Shown here piece after piece: positions 45,233 through 56,964 of a stretch of 64,000 nt of DNA; position 1 is the first letter of the stretch, and each line of letters begins with the position of its first letter. The notes beneath the pieces are model-generated. The model was not told the DNA's origin and ran no database searches. It worked only from the letters and a program-made list of their open reading frames with translations. The stretch spans positions 1,547,672 to 1,611,671 of the forward strand of contig MU270019.1 of NCBI GenBank assembly GCA_021432635.1, read 5' to 3'. Origin of the DNA: Thozetella sp. PMI_491 (taxonomy: Eukaryota; Ascomycota; Sordariomycetes; Chaetosphaeriales; Chaetosphaeriaceae). Both the position numbers and the translations under genes were made by a program.

Positions 45233-47639
45233 GGGGCAGCGAGGAGTATTGGAAAGAGGTTTGCATCTATCGCCCCTTCCTTGGCGAGATGTCACTCAGA
45301 GGAGCAACAGTTATTATGATATACCCAGCGTTTGCAGTGCCCATATACATGGCATTTATATAGCGATTAATTCTACATTACGTCGTTCCGCAATACATTT
45401 GTGCGGTGTCTTTAAGACCGCGGGAAGTACCAATTTCAGGCTTCTACCGTATCTAAGTGGTAGAATCAATGCTGCGAATAATCCGATCCTGGGTAATCGC
45501 TCGTCGGACCTGTGGTCCCGCAATCCGTGAAAAGCTCCCTCATACGAGTCGACTTCTTATTCCACTTAGCTAGGTTGGCCTAGTTAATTCACAGTGCAAC
45601 GGTCCGGAGTTAGATCGAGATGGGTGCCATTCCTGTAGTTATCCCATTATACTCATATACGAAGTACTCAACATTCCGCTATTCGTCAGATTTCTCATTG
45701 GAAATTTCTCCCTTCCTTCGTTTCTCATCCTCTAGGACCCGAGTAAGTATCTTAGTAGGATAATTGTCTGCAATACAGCGGCTTTCGACTCTTGCGATTC
45801 CTCAGTCGAAAAGAAGTCACTGGGAAGTATTCGAAGTGCGTTGTCGATAAGATTGTAGGTGTGGACATCAGACTGGAAGAGGAGAAGCGGTATGAAGGAC
45901 TCGATAGTCTAGAGGATAATTTGCAGATGGCGGAGGAATGAGAAGATATTTCTTGTGATAGAAGTTTTCATTCCCTAGCTTCATCGATTCCTGGGTTCAA
46001 ATCTAATGACGTATGCGCTAGCTCATAGCGGATGGGACTATTAAAGCTGCCTAGAGAGATCTTTATGATCCGGATCTTAGAGGCATCCAATCCGGAGAGG
46101 TCGATACAACATCTTCTCTTTCGATAAACTCATAGCGTGAGCATGAGAAGGTTGCTAACAGGGGATCTCTTCTTGACCCAAGTATTACGACGGGATTTCA
46201 AAGCCGCTGGAAGTTAAATGGGGAAGAACGAAAGCTAGGCCGGGAGTTTTCAGATGTACAGAAACAAAAATCTTGCCATTAGGAGGCAAACAGGCTCCCG
46301 AGTAATTGGGAACTCTGGTTGAAGCATATGATAGGTGACTGATCACAGAAGTAGAGTGAAGTAGGCTCGGCAGCCTCGATGGGAGAAGGCTTCAAGGGCG
46401 CTGATCCTCTAGCCCCAGTCCTAGAGTTAAGCGATTAATTTGTGCGTCCTATGCTGTACTATCGTAGCTCAGAACTCGTCTGCTCAGATTCTTTCGCAGA
46501 TAATGAATTAATCCGGGTGTTGCAAACGTTCCATTTTCCTCATTGCTGTCGGCGCAGTTGTTGACCTCATTCAGCTGTCATGGCAATCAGACCTTTTATT
46601 GGTCGGAAGTCCATTGATGCTGTGTCATGGTGGCGGCAGTTCACCACGGCCTAACAGAACCGATAGTTGAGCACCCATAACCCTGATAAAGGCGCCGAGA
46701 ACTTTTCGGGTGGTTAAGTCATTCAGTTTCCGGTGTTTCTTCCATCAACCTTGGATTGGGACGTGCAACAGAGATGTAGCTCATGCGTAGGCATGCTGGG
46801 TCTAAGCATATGTTGAACATGCAGTTTAACCGTAGTTTAGCAAGCCGACATTGGTTCCGTGAGATTTTGGTGTGCTGTATCTCTATCAAGGAAGAACGTG
46901 CTGGGGCAGTTCAGATAAAAACATTGCTCACATCGGCCTTAGCTTCCAGGAGACTATTGAGTTGTTTGTTTGAATTCTCATAATTGGAGCATGCTTATCA
47001 ATAGGCGCGGCAGTAAAAATGCGACCGTGGCCGTAGCGAATATGCATTTGCCTCATCACAACAACTACCACATTTAGTAGATTTATCATGCCGGCTCAAT
47101 GTATCTACATCAACGGCGTGCGAAAGCAGTCAATAGAGGTCAATAAGCATGGCGGCCCTGTAACTTCGAAGTTGGTGTTGTCCATTCGCGGTATCCAGCT
47201 CCACAAATTATCCTAGTAGTTTGGCGTGAGTACGATATACTCTGGTTGGATTTATCCTAAAAGCCAAGACGATGCTTAACCGTAGACACCCAATCTACTT
47301 TCAGGAACTTTCTAATATATGTTAATAACCGAACTGCCCGCTCCCGTGTTCTAGTGCTTTCCTCCCCTTCTTATGATAATCACGGTCGCCGCTGTGATAT
47401 TTCTTCTTGCAGTTCTTTAGAAACTCTTCACACCAACTAATTAATATGAACATCAGAGTCATAATCATAGCGATCGGGTTCTCCTCCCCACCCAATATAT
47501 TCAGGCTGCTGAAAATGTCAATATCATGACCTTGTAGTGTTGATCTACGGGAAGACTAAAGGTTGCCGAATATAGTCAGTCGATTATCTCTGCCCTCCGT
47601 TCAGGGCACCGGCATGGCTGATGAAGTAAACTCAAAGAT
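45233..47639. other. Gene-poor stretch with decayed coding sequence
   Basis: No intact gene is seen. Part of it (about 45795-46342) looks like broken coding sequence and is listed separately. The rest shows many stops in all frames. Confidence 0.5.
45795..46342 (+). pseudogene. Degraded coding sequence of unknown origin
   Basis: One frame from about 45800 reads KYSKCVVDKIVGVDIRLEEE and on to a TGA at 45939, then stays protein-like for about 28 codons. Another frame from about 46046 reads RDLYDPDLRGIQSGEVD and later GFQSRWKLNGEERKLGREF. It is broken only by TAG at 46052, 46133 and 46280, ending at TGA 46340. Each TAG is one C-to-T change from CAG. The composition looks like real protein, so I suspect a mutated gene or transposon relic. 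The family is unknown and chance cannot be excluded. Confidence 0.3.
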
Positions 47640-48224
47640 GAGCCTCTTTGCCGTTTCTCTGAGCTCAAGGTGAAACCGTTCGCATCGAACGAAAGTATCA
47701 GAAACATTGAAACCTAGCTGAAGAGCAACAAGGGCCTGATCCATCCAAGAGAAGTAGAGTTCATCAAGAAAATGGATCTCATCAGCGTAGCCCCGTCGCC
47801 TAGGTCGCTCATCCGGCGGCTGATCGAGCAGGATATAGGTATTTGTGCCCACCAAAGGCATTTATAGATTGCTGCGACAGTTTAGGGCGCAAGATCCTAG
47901 TAGCATCGGCTTCCAAGATACTACGCATGGCAGTGATAAACATGTAGACCCGCTCGCCTCTGTCATAGTTTTTATGGCGGCCGATCTAATGCTAGTCGCA
48001 CCGCTTTGGATACTAGCCGCGGTATCGGGAATGCCGAGGAGGTCAGACATTATCACAGCGTTCGCGATCGCGTTCTTCGCCGTTCTTACTTGGGGAACAT
48101 TGGTAAAACCATTCGAAATTTTGGCAGCGATGGCTGGGTGAGTATATAGCATTCTGGTGATTTTTATATTATAGCAAACTGATCGATCTGTAGATATTTA
48201 GCTGTATTGGTAGTTTTCCTTTAA
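47640..48224 (+). pseudogene. DUF6594-type membrane protein relic
   Basis: The C-terminal membrane region is well preserved: LMLVAPLWILAAVSG, IITAFAIAFFAVLTWGT and PFEILAAMAG. A good 56-nt intron (48138-48193, GTGAGT, CTGTAG) joins it to GYLAVLVVFL and a TAA at 48222. This matches the end of fungal DUF6594 proteins. Upstream, ESIRNIET is followed by TAG (47715), then LKSNKGLIHPREVEFIKKMD, which fits the family's central region with a stop where a Trp or similar codon would be. The 47718 frame and the 47845 frame differ by one base, requiring a poor intron (GTCGCT donor near 47775) or a frameshift. The N-terminal third is not found. I call it an inactivated fragment. Confidence 0.6.
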
Positions 48225-49485
48225 GTTGGGTCTACTTAATAATCTGACATGAACGCCTGATTAGTTACAAATAGTAGCTGTTTGAAATTCAATCATACCT
48301 TCAAGGGCTATCTTTTCATCTCTTATCCTTCACGTTCGTCTAGATTCCTCGCGGAGAGCGTTTAGGAATGTAGGCTCCGATGTCTCCATAAAATAACTGA
48401 GGGGATCTTACTTTGCCTTTACCGAAATCGTAACTAGGCAAAGCATCTGACTGCGGTTGCAGCGCTCTGGAATGAGAGCAAACGAATTCCGATCCCCACC
48501 CAGAATCGAGTCTTCAGAGATAATCAAGGCAGTGAGTATCGTAGACCTTGCCGAAGGTAGTCACTACCGAGTCCCCGCAAATCGTTAGGACCACTTTCCT
48601 CCCCCTCGAGGTTTTGAGTGTGCCGCCAAGGCCATCCTCGGACTATGATATCTCCGAACTAGGAAAGTGATTCCAAACGCGTCTGCTTACGCCTCGCAGG
48701 ATGCCAGCATGTTGTCAGCCGAGGAAATGGCAAGACCAGAATTGAACAGTGGGGAGTTTCTAGCGCACGAAGCGTCTAGAGAAACCGCGCTGCATTTTGC
48801 CACTGCCGCCTGGTTCAATTCCGGGCCTTGCTTTGTCGACCAGCAGTTACAACTGCAGGATAGCAAAGTCGCAGATGCTGTCGCTTAATGCCTTCGTCGT
48901 TTGATTAATCTCCCTTTCGCCTCCTTCTCGGCTCCATCGGCAAGCTGCTGTAGAAGTTGGCTCGCTACTGATCATGACAAAGCCAGCTCGGCCACTTGGT
49001 AATGAACGGGTTTGGGTCTGGAGACTGGAGTTTGATTTTACTCTGCTCTCAATTCAATCCTTTTGCTTTCTTTCTTGCGTCACGACGAGACAAGGCGTAC
49101 AAGGTGGCAGCCCATGCTGGAAACTGGTAGGATAAATGGCAAGGTTGGGAGGGACAAAGGTCTCGCTCCAACGAACTGGGGCGCAAGGGAATGACCCGAG
49201 TCGGACCACAGGCGGCACCTTAACCTTTAGGCCTCACCGGCAATTTTCGTCCGCGCTCCAGTCTCACTAGCAGATCCCCCTTGGCCACTTGACTCTTTTT
49301 CTTAGTCACCAATCAAAAGTTGTCACCCGCAACCTTTCATCTTCGTGCCAGCCACGTCAACTTCTCCACCCCCGTCAATCAACCTGAGCACACTTTTTCC
49401 TCCTAGTGGCGTGCGGCCCGCAACTTGGGGAGCAAGCAGGAAACTCTGCGCATTTTTTATTTCGCTCGCTGCGATCCGCCTCCTA
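48225..49485. other. Intergenic; promoter side of the AT-hook gene
   Basis: A frame at 48667-48888 has no ATG start and no family. The AT-hook frame stays open upstream to 49345 but without an ATG, so I count it as noncoding. Confidence 0.5.
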
Positions 49486-50640
49486 ATGGAAGTTCAGACG
49501 CAGCGCGTCCTCAATTCGGCGCCGCCGCCGGCAGTTGCGCCTCCCTCGCAACCGCCCGTCGCCCTCGCACCTCAACAGCCGGCAATCTCGGCAGTCCCCA
49601 TCAAACGCGGCCGTGGCCGCCCTCGCCGGTATCCCAGGCAGGGCGAGCTCGCGCGGGTAGTGCCCGTTGCTCCCCAGCCAGCGCTGAGTCCTTTCGCGCC
49701 AGACGGGGAACCTACGGAGAGTTGCATTGAGGTCGCAGCATCGGCCCACATCAATCAGAACAATCAAAACTACCAGCTCAACCAGAAGCTTGCCTCCTTG
49801 GCGCCCGCCGCCACACTGGAGGACTCGTCTCCGCGCGCTCCCAAGATCAGGCTCTTTTCTAGCCAACGGCCCATCGCACCGCGGCGACCTGTCGCAACCG
49901 CGCGCACGCCACTGCCCCAGGGCCGTCGGGTCAATCTCAATCCCAGCGCCCTGGGGGTCGGCGCCAAACCCGGCCCAGGGCGTCCCCGGTTGGGGACCAC
50001 ACCGCTGAAGCCGAAGTTGGACACCGACCTCACGCATGTTTCAGGCGCCAAACCACCGAACGGCAGTCTCGCTACACCGCCCAACGCTAGCCCTGTTTCC
50101 CTGGACCCTCGGTCCGCATGCGGCCAGAGCCAATTGCAAGACCGCCGATCAGGCGCCGCCAATGGCGTCCTCTTTGACGACGAGGTGCTACAGAGTCATT
50201 TCGACCGAATCAATGCGACCATCGCCCAGGCGGACAAGCTCATCGAGGAGGCCGAGACCGGCTTCCCGCCTGAAACGGTCTTCATGGTGGTGCACGACTC
50301 GTTCCGCAGCATCAGCGACCGCCGCCTGCACATGACAGCCTTCGTGCACCTCAAGTCTGCCAACGCGCTGGCCCTCGAACTATTCACCAAGCTGTATCTG
50401 TCGCAGGGCCTGCAACGCCATGGCGACTTCCGCGAGGTGTCGATGGCCGATCTTAGCGTGCTGCCGCCTGGCCACCTGGTCTGGGCTGTTGACTACGAGG
50501 GGGACGGATGCCTGAGCCTGGTTTGGTCCGAGTCGACGTTTTGTGCGCGCGTCTACGTCTACCGCCAAAAGGTCGAGAAAACCCACACTCCTGGAACAGT
50601 GGAGTTGGGTGGTCCTCAGAGCAAGATGGAGCTGGATTGA
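49486..50640 (+). CDS. AT-hook protein of unknown function
   Basis: Single exon, 384 aa, starting at the first ATG of the frame (MEVQTQRVLNS). Two AT-hook motifs are visible: KRGRGRPRRYP at about residues 40-50 and KPGPGRPRLG at about 161-170. They sit in a long Pro/Ala/Gln-rich disordered region. The C-terminal 150 residues (from LFDDEVLQSHFDRINATIAQ) look folded, including MVVHDSFRSISDRRLHMTAF and GHLVWAVDYEGDGCLSLVW, but match no domain I know. AT-hooks bind the minor groove of AT-rich DNA, so a chromatin or transcription role in the nucleus is likely. The partner or target is unknown. Confidence 0.75.
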   Translation: MEVQTQRVLNSAPPPAVAPPSQPPVALAPQQPAISAVPIKRGRGRPRRYPRQGELARVVPVAPQPALSPFAPDGEPTESCIEVAASAHINQNNQNYQLNQKLASLAPAATLEDSSPRAPKIRLFSSQRPIAPRRPVATARTPLPQGRRVNLNPSALGVGAKPGPGRPRLGTTPLKPKLDTDLTHVSGAKPPNGSLATPPNASPVSLDPRSACGQSQLQDRRSGAANGVLFDDEVLQSHFDRINATIAQADKLIEEAETGFPPETVFMVVHDSFRSISDRRLHMTAFVHLKSANALALELFTKLYLSQGLQRHGDFREVSMADLSVLPPGHLVWAVDYEGDGCLSLVWSESTFCARVYVYRQKVEKTHTPGTVELGGPQSKMELD

Positions 50641-51392
50641 ATTCGCGACGATTGGAATGGGCGCCGCGGAGTTTTCCAAAGGCTGCTTGCTGATCACTAC
50701 TTGTTTCTTCTCCCTATTCTTGGCGATGTATCGATTAGTCGTTGCGAGTACACGCGCGAGGGATTTACGGCCTTAGGAGTTTTGGGCAGAGCGGCGTTTG
50801 TGCGATGGGTTCGCTGGTCGTCAGGGTTGATCTGAAGACTAAAAAAAAGGTTGGGGTACATGGCATTTGAATTTCTTTTTTCTTGACTCGCATTGCTAGT
50901 GGCTGAATGGAAGACCTCGTGGTTTTAGGAGGCTGCAGGGCTGCAGGGCTGCAGCAATCTTTTACTACAACCCTACCTTATGTATTGCCAAGAAGAAACG
51001 TGATGTGACTTTCTTGCAGCTGGGTATGAGGTCTCGAAAAGCTTGTTTTCACAGATGCATAGTGGTAATTGTTGTCTTGTTGAAGCTACAACCTTGCTAT
51101 AAACATCAAATCTCTAGCAAGAAACATGTACATCCAGGTCTATCTAGGCGCAATAATACTAGATTCCTCCCCAACCCTCAATATGCGACCAAGTGCTTGC
51201 TGCCTTTGCCATTACGCTTGAAACACAAACTGAAACCCAACTACCGCCCATCTCAGCAGGATTGGGCGGACGGTATAAGATCTCTCGGATGCACCACTAA
51301 GTTTGTGTGGGTAGCTCCAAAACCAAACCCAAACCCAGACGCCAGGATATTGCCACCACTGAGTAGAGAATTTCAATCTCGTGGGGACAGGC
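50641..51392. other. Intergenic between convergent genes
   Basis: A 752-bp spacer. It contains a short tandem repeat (50933-50954) and no supported gene. Confidence 0.6.
50933..50954. repeat. Short tandem repeat, 2.75 copies of CTGCAGGG
   Basis: Copies lie at 50933-50940 and 50941-50948, with a partial copy CTGCAG at 50949-50954. It is a PstI-site-like microrepeat in noncoding DNA. Confidence 0.7.
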
Positions 51393-52324
51393 CTACTCGA
51401 CAGGCTCTAACTGCTCGAGATGCGCATTGAACCACTCGATGCATTGGTCCTCAGCAGCTGCTGCCTGCTTGGCCACTTCCTCGAACTTGTTGTCGGCCCT
51501 GATGGCGAAACCGTGGCTGCAGTCCGGGTACATCTTGAGTTCTCCTTTATACTCTTCCGGCTGCGCGTCAACACCCCGGCGGATATGGGCGACCTTATCA
51601 GGCGTGAGGAGATTGTCCTTGTCTCCGATGGCAAACGACACCGGCAGCCTGATCTTCTCGATGTCGTCAGGGAAGGTCAAGAGGCTGGGGTGGGCAGTGA
51701 AGCCCCGGTCAATCAGCGGTTTGCCGTTGAACTTGTCGTCCCCGCGGGCGAGAAGGGTGACGTGCTTGCCACCCCAGCAGAAGCCGGCACCGAAGACGGG
51801 AAGATCCGGCTCGGCTTGGCGGAGATTGGTGAAGAACCGCAAGACCCGGGGATAACTGGACCAGATGTTGTTGATGATGAACCAGGGGACAAGGTTTCCA
51901 AACAGCATCAAATGGGCCCAGCTTCGACAACAAGTTAGCATTTTCAAAAGTGAAGAAAAAAAAGAAAAAAGAAATCAAAACTCAAGGCAAGCAGCGAAAC
52001 AAATGGGACTCACAACTTAGAGAAAAAGTTGCCAGAAGCCTCAGCCTTCCTGACGCCTTCAATAACCCACGACGCACAAGACCAACCCTTCATGAAGTTG
52101 GGAAGATAGACACGGTAGGGGCCCTTGGCCGCATAATGGTCAGCCAGCAGCTGGTTGTTGATGAAGGGCATGCCAAAAGCATCAGGGACGATGACGATGA
52201 CGCCCTTGATGTCGGCTCCATCTTTCGGCTCGACGACGTACGTGGTGAGGCCGTAGAGCTTGGCAGTGGATCCGCGGGGGACGCCTTCGTGGATGGTCCC
52301 CTTGAAACAGTCCGGACACGACAT
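51393..52324 (-). CDS. Dienelactone hydrolase family protein (second of two)
   Basis: Two exons (52324-52014 and 51921-51393) encode 279 aa. The 92-nt intron (GTGAGT, branch TGCTAACT, CGAAG) contains a purine/pyrimidine-rich tract. The catalytic triad is visible: Cys152 in GAGFCWGGKH, Asp in AIGDKDNLL (about residues 204-206) and His240 in CSHGFAIR. The N-terminal MSCPDCFKG and the VYLPNFMKGW segment match fungal cytosolic members. It hydrolyses an ester or lactone; the true substrate is unknown. It is distinct from the member at 27939 in sequence and intron content, so they are not recent duplicates. Confidence 0.86.
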
Positions 52325-53386
52325 GGTGGCGAGTTAGAGGGCAAAGGAAAGAGGAAGCGCACGCCGATGGAGTTGGCGCTCCAAGTTAAAAAATGCGATG
52401 TTGTTTCTGGGCGGGGGGCTGCATGTTGGCGGCTGGAACGAGGATTGCGCACGCTGATTCGGCGCGTGGGGTCCATAACACGGGCCAATGGCGCAGTGCA
52501 GATAACGTGCCAGGGTGGACCAGTCAGTCTCACCTTCCCCCCCACGTTGGTTACCTCTACGTAGCATTTAAGCGGCCAAGCGGCCAATGCAAAGGGCATC
52601 GGCACATCGGAGTTTGTAGACAGCGACTGCATCTTCCCTACCTTACCTACCTTGCCTTAGGTACCTACTTTACCTTAGCTAAAAGTAGCACTGGATCTGC
52701 CCTAACTATCCCCATCGGAGCAATGCATGCCTTAGCCTGGACAACCCCTGAAACCCTGCAACGGGAACCTCAAAGCGAAACTATTTCGACAAAAACAGAA
52801 CCATAACTTCAGACCTTACTCCCCTCCTATTCTCTTGATGGCAGAAACCCGCCTCCCGTGAGTCAACCCTCTCACCTACCACGCTGGCCCGTCCCCTTAG
52901 CTGCCTGCTCCTCGGCCAGAGATACGGACGGGTTCCTACCAGCATAAACTCCGTCAACCTCACTGTCTTGACAAGGGAGGACCCGGCGCTACTGCCAGCT
53001 CCCCACTCCACTCTACCCCACTGATTCAACAAACCCCGGGCTCGCGGCTCGCGGCTCGCGTCTCGGCTTCTTGAAGCGCACCAACTACACCATGCCCCCT
53101 TTTCGGAACCCCCTTCGGAGCGGCTTGGTGCGTCGGGCCGCAAGACGGGAAGTTGAGATGCTCCAACTCCGTGCCGTTCGGATGCCGCACCACTCCCGCT
53201 GCTTAATAATTTTGGGGGCACAGCTGAGATCCGTTGCGACCACCACGTCACCCTTGACGATGTCGCTGCTTTTCTCTACCCCACTTCCCCCCTAACATTC
53301 TCAACCTGCCTGCACCTGTCACGGCATCGGGGAACTGTATCGACCGACTCGGGCTATTCCCGGGCATCTACAACACTAGTGTCATT
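52325..53386. promoter_or_regulatory. Divergent promoter region with TACCT-rich tract
   Basis: This region lies between the dienelactone hydrolase (minus) and the alpha/beta hydrolase (plus). A tract at 52637-52676 has several CTACC/TACCT units around TTAGGTACCTA, a motif common in Sordariomycete promoters. At 53039-53060 a CTCGCGG 7-mer repeats. The frame at 52393-52806 has no family support. Confidence 0.45.
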
Positions 53387-54289
53387 ATGGAGACCTTCAC
53401 CCATACAGTCACCGGCGGTGCAACGGTGACCGGGCGATATCATATCCCCGCGTTGCTGCCAGCCCCCGCCGTGGGGGCCAAGACGTCCCGCGCCCTCGTC
53501 GTCGCCCTTCACGGCGGATCGTACAGTAGTCTCTACTTTGACGTGGATGCCAATCATACCGCTTCCATCGCAAGCGACGCGCTGTCCATCCCGGTGGTAG
53601 CGCTCAACCGGCCGGGCTACGATGGGTCGACGTTCCCGGACTCGGCTCCGGAGGATGGCAACTATGCCGAGCTCTACGCGGACTGGCTGCACACCGCCGC
53701 GCTGCCGGCCGTCTGGGACAAGTTTGGTGCCCCGAACGAATGCACCGCCGTTGTGCTCCTCTGCCATAGCCTCGCCTCCACGGGAGCGGTCACGGCGGCC
53801 GCCACGTACGCGGACGCGGCTCCGGAGCAGCGGCGGTACCCCCTCGCGGGGCTCATCATGTCCGGCTGGGGCAGCATACTTGATAAGCCGCCGCCGTCGA
53901 TCGACCTGTTCACCGCAGTCGCAAGCCGCGACGCCCTGATGCTACCACCTGGCACGGCGGACCCGGCGATCTACGCGCACACAGAGCGCTTAATGCGACC
54001 GCTGCCGCCTACCGAGATGACGGCCATGGCCGCGTGGCTCCCACGGTGGCGCACCGAGTGGGCGCCCCGCGTCCGCGTCCCGGTGATGCTGGGGATGGCC
54101 GATAAGGATGCCCTCTGGCCCGGCACGGATGAGCACGTGCGCGACTGGATAGCCGCCTTCTCCGGCAGCCCGAGGGTAGAAGGCAGCGTCCTGAGGGGGG
54201 CGCCTCACAACCTGGAGATGAGCCTCTGGTCGAGGGGTTGGTATGCGCGATGCTTTGGATTTGCGTATGAGTGCGCCGTGAGCGCGTAG
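53387..54289 (+). CDS. Alpha/beta hydrolase
   Basis: Single exon, 300 aa. The oxyanion segment is VVALHGGSYSS (about 38-48). The nucleophile elbow is VVLLCHSLAST with Ser128, which is CHS instead of the more common GHS. The acid is in MADKDALWPG (Asp239 or 241), and the catalytic His274 is in GAPHNLEMSL. There is no signal peptide, so it is cytosolic. The closest relatives are fungal alpha/beta-fold hydrolases of unassigned substrate. High GC in the third codon position fits a well-expressed native gene. Confidence 0.8.
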   Translation: METFTHTVTGGATVTGRYHIPALLPAPAVGAKTSRALVVALHGGSYSSLYFDVDANHTASIASDALSIPVVALNRPGYDGSTFPDSAPEDGNYAELYADWLHTAALPAVWDKFGAPNECTAVVLLCHSLASTGAVTAAATYADAAPEQRRYPLAGLIMSGWGSILDKPPPSIDLFTAVASRDALMLPPGTADPAIYAHTERLMRPLPPTEMTAMAAWLPRWRTEWAPRVRVPVMLGMADKDALWPGTDEHVRDWIAAFSGSPRVEGSVLRGAPHNLEMSLWSRGWYARCFGFAYECAVSA

Positions 54290-55010
54290 CATTTCGGGTC
54301 CTGGCATGTCCCGATGCTGGAAGGGGAAGAAAATGCCCTAGAGGCGTCAAGGCGGTCGGTGAATAAGGTACTGCTTCTCCAGAAGCCATTTAATTTTAGA
54401 GCGTGGAACTATTCGGATGAGTTATCTGGCCGTCGCGCAATTGGACTGCTTTCAGTTTCCTCGCTTAACGTATGGCCAAGGCGACTAGCAAGCTCGATGT
54501 ATGGCCCCCGACTGGCCATGTGGCCGGCACGCTTGGTACCCACGGGCCATACCCTTAGCTTGAGCATAACCTGAATATTTTGCACTTAGTGCTGTGCGCC
54601 AGAGAAGACTATAGATTCTTGGCAGTTGGAGGTGGCTTTTGGGGACCCAAGACGCTGGGTCAAGATCCGAGACTAGCGCCCTAGACAGTCCCGCGTGGTG
54701 GGCAGCCAAGACCCCGTCAGATATAGTATCTGCGACTATTAAGGTAGTCGACGCTCCTGAACAAGTTTGTACAGGGGATGCTTTTATGTTAATTTCAGTA
54801 GCCGAAGTCTCTGTTGCTGGGAAAATTAGGGGGCTTGCGAGAAATAATAGCCGGGAAAAATGACGCTACATTTGTTTAAGTTATTCATGTCCGACCAACA
54901 TCCCATATTCCGTGCTGTGGTTTCTTTGCTTTCCAGGCGATCCTTATCCAGTGATCAGCTGATGCATCGCGAGGCACCATTGTTATTGGGACATTGACAT
55001 CGCAAGCAAA
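54290..55010. other. Intergenic
   Basis: A 721-bp spacer with no supported gene. Confidence 0.6.
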
Positions 55011-56760
55011 ATGGTTAGGAGCGTGACTTGGCTCGCTGGCCTCTTAGCCGCGGCGGGGATGGTAGCGTGCACACAGTTCGAAGAACGAGCCGTGGTATGC
55101 TCGTCGGACAATTTGTTTAATAAGTTTGTTCGTACACCCTCCGTTGCCACGTCAATCTGCCAGACATATCTCGGGGTATACGACGTTTCGACCTCGGTCG
55201 TCACTAGCAGCTTTAACTCGTAAGTCGCATGGCAGCAAGCTGGATCCTCGACTGTCTCGCTCACTACTATCCAGCGCACCCACAACTACTGCTATCCCGT
55301 CCATGGAGTACCCTCTCAGCGTGCTCACGACTTCATATCCTGCATCTCGATTGTCGAGTGCCTGCAGCTGTCTGACGATCCCGGCCATCACGAAGACTGT
55401 GACAGTGACGGCCTTTGTAAAGTCCACAGCGGCGAGCACGCTACCGTCGTCCACTTGGAGCACTTTGGGATGTTATACCGAGCCGGCATACCCCGCTCGT
55501 GCACTACCTACTGTCAGTGCATCCCTAAACATGACGAACGACAGGTGCATGTCGATCTGTGCCGCCGGCGGGTATACTTATGCCGGCACCCAGTCGTACC
55601 TGGAATGTTGGTGTGGTAGCTCTCCCAACAACGCCGCACCGATCGGCCAGGGCCAGTGCAGCTTCCAGTGCGAAGGAAATGCCACCCAGAGCTGCGGAGG
55701 CTCCCGTGCTCTGCAGCTGTTCCAGTTCACGTCCTCGCCCACGTCGGACGGCAGCGGCGCAAGCCCTACTGCCTGTGGGACGCCGTACATTGACACGCCT
55801 GACGGATATAGCTTCAAGTTCCGCAACGCTGAAGATTTGAAGTGGTGGATGACGGACACCGCGTCTAGCTACGGCAACCCTGGCATCACTTTTGAGCCTC
55901 TCGACACGGATGGCGGATACGTTATGAAGTCGACCAACCCAACCGTGGGCTTCGCCCTCCGCCGTCCACTCAACGTGGTGGCGGGTGCGACTTACGCCAT
56001 TTCATACCGCTACTACGCGACAACCGCCAATATCTACCCTAATGGATACCAGAGGGATGTCGACGGGGACTCCCACCTTGACCCAGAAACCAGGCTGGTA
56101 AATCAGTGGGTGACGGTTTCGGGGCAGATCACGCCGTACAAAAACGTTATGACCCCGAGACTCTACATACTCAAAGACGGCCCAGGGACGGGAAGCATCA
56201 TGATTAGCGATCTGAAGCTTGTTCTCGTCACGCCCGCACCCACAGCTGACACTACGACGCCCACTCTAAGCCCGAGCCCGGTCATCTTAGTCGACTTCAC
56301 CACCGGTCAGAACCCACCCGTCCTTAGAAATGCTGCCACATTCAACGAGCAGTACGGCGAGGGCTCGGATGGCGACGTTTCAACCCCGTTCTCCCCCGGC
56401 TACGGCCAGAGTGCCTACTGCCGCCAGGTCGACTTCACTCCTGGGACGCGTAACACCGTAGATTACACAGGTTTTATCAGCAACTTCAACGTCCCTGATG
56501 CCACCAAGATGTACGTCGGCAAGATTCACTTCAGGGCAACCGCGGCGAAGGGATGTGTCCTGGCCCTCCAGGGACCCTGGGGAGATGTCAGCAAGGTTCT
56601 GCCTCTTTGCGACTACGACTGGACCGAAGTGGTGACTCCGGCGTTTGCGGGTAGCAGCACTTCTTATTTCGCCATTTACCTCACATGCAGCAATCCAGAG
56701 TTCCAGACGGCGAAGACGAAGCTCTGGCTCGATAGCCCGGCGGTATATCAGGTGCTGTGA
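55011..56760 (+). CDS. Secreted WSC-domain protein
   Basis: Two exons (55011-55219 and 55275-56760) give 564 aa. The signal peptide is MVRSVTWLAGLLAAAGMVAC. After a Ser/Thr-rich segment comes one WSC domain (LGCYTEPAYPARAL to GNATQSCGGSRALQLFQF) with the expected Cys pattern, including CWCGSS. The C-terminal 340 residues contain two beta-sandwich-like regions (from GYSFKFRNAEDLKWW and from PVILVDFTTGQNP) that resemble carbohydrate-binding modules. No transmembrane helix or GPI signal is clear. WSC domains bind wall glucans and occur in sensors and secreted enzymes. This protein may bind wall polysaccharide, but no enzyme domain is identified. Confidence 0.8.
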
Positions 56761-56964
56761 TGCCGGGACAGATTAGAACTTCCAATAGGGCCTTGTAATT
56801 ACAGAGTTGGGATTAGAAGCGCAGAGCTAGAACAAGATGCGCCAACTATAGTTGATATGTGCTATACAATAGAATGGCGACGATCCTCATGTTTTCTGAG
56901 CCACTGCACACGCACGGATGGCTAACCTGGAAAGGAAAGCAAAAAGATGCTGCCACACGGCACA

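Noticed and set aside
45980-46000. GGTTCAAATCT, resembling a tRNA B box
   Set aside because: No matching A box or acceptor stem is present upstream, so no tRNA is called. The same holds for other near-matches in the window.
48667-48888. 73-codon plus-strand frame
   Set aside because: It has no ATG, only a GTG, and no similarity.
52393-52806. 137-codon plus-strand frame
   Set aside because: It lies in a promoter region, has no motif and crosses the TACCT tract.
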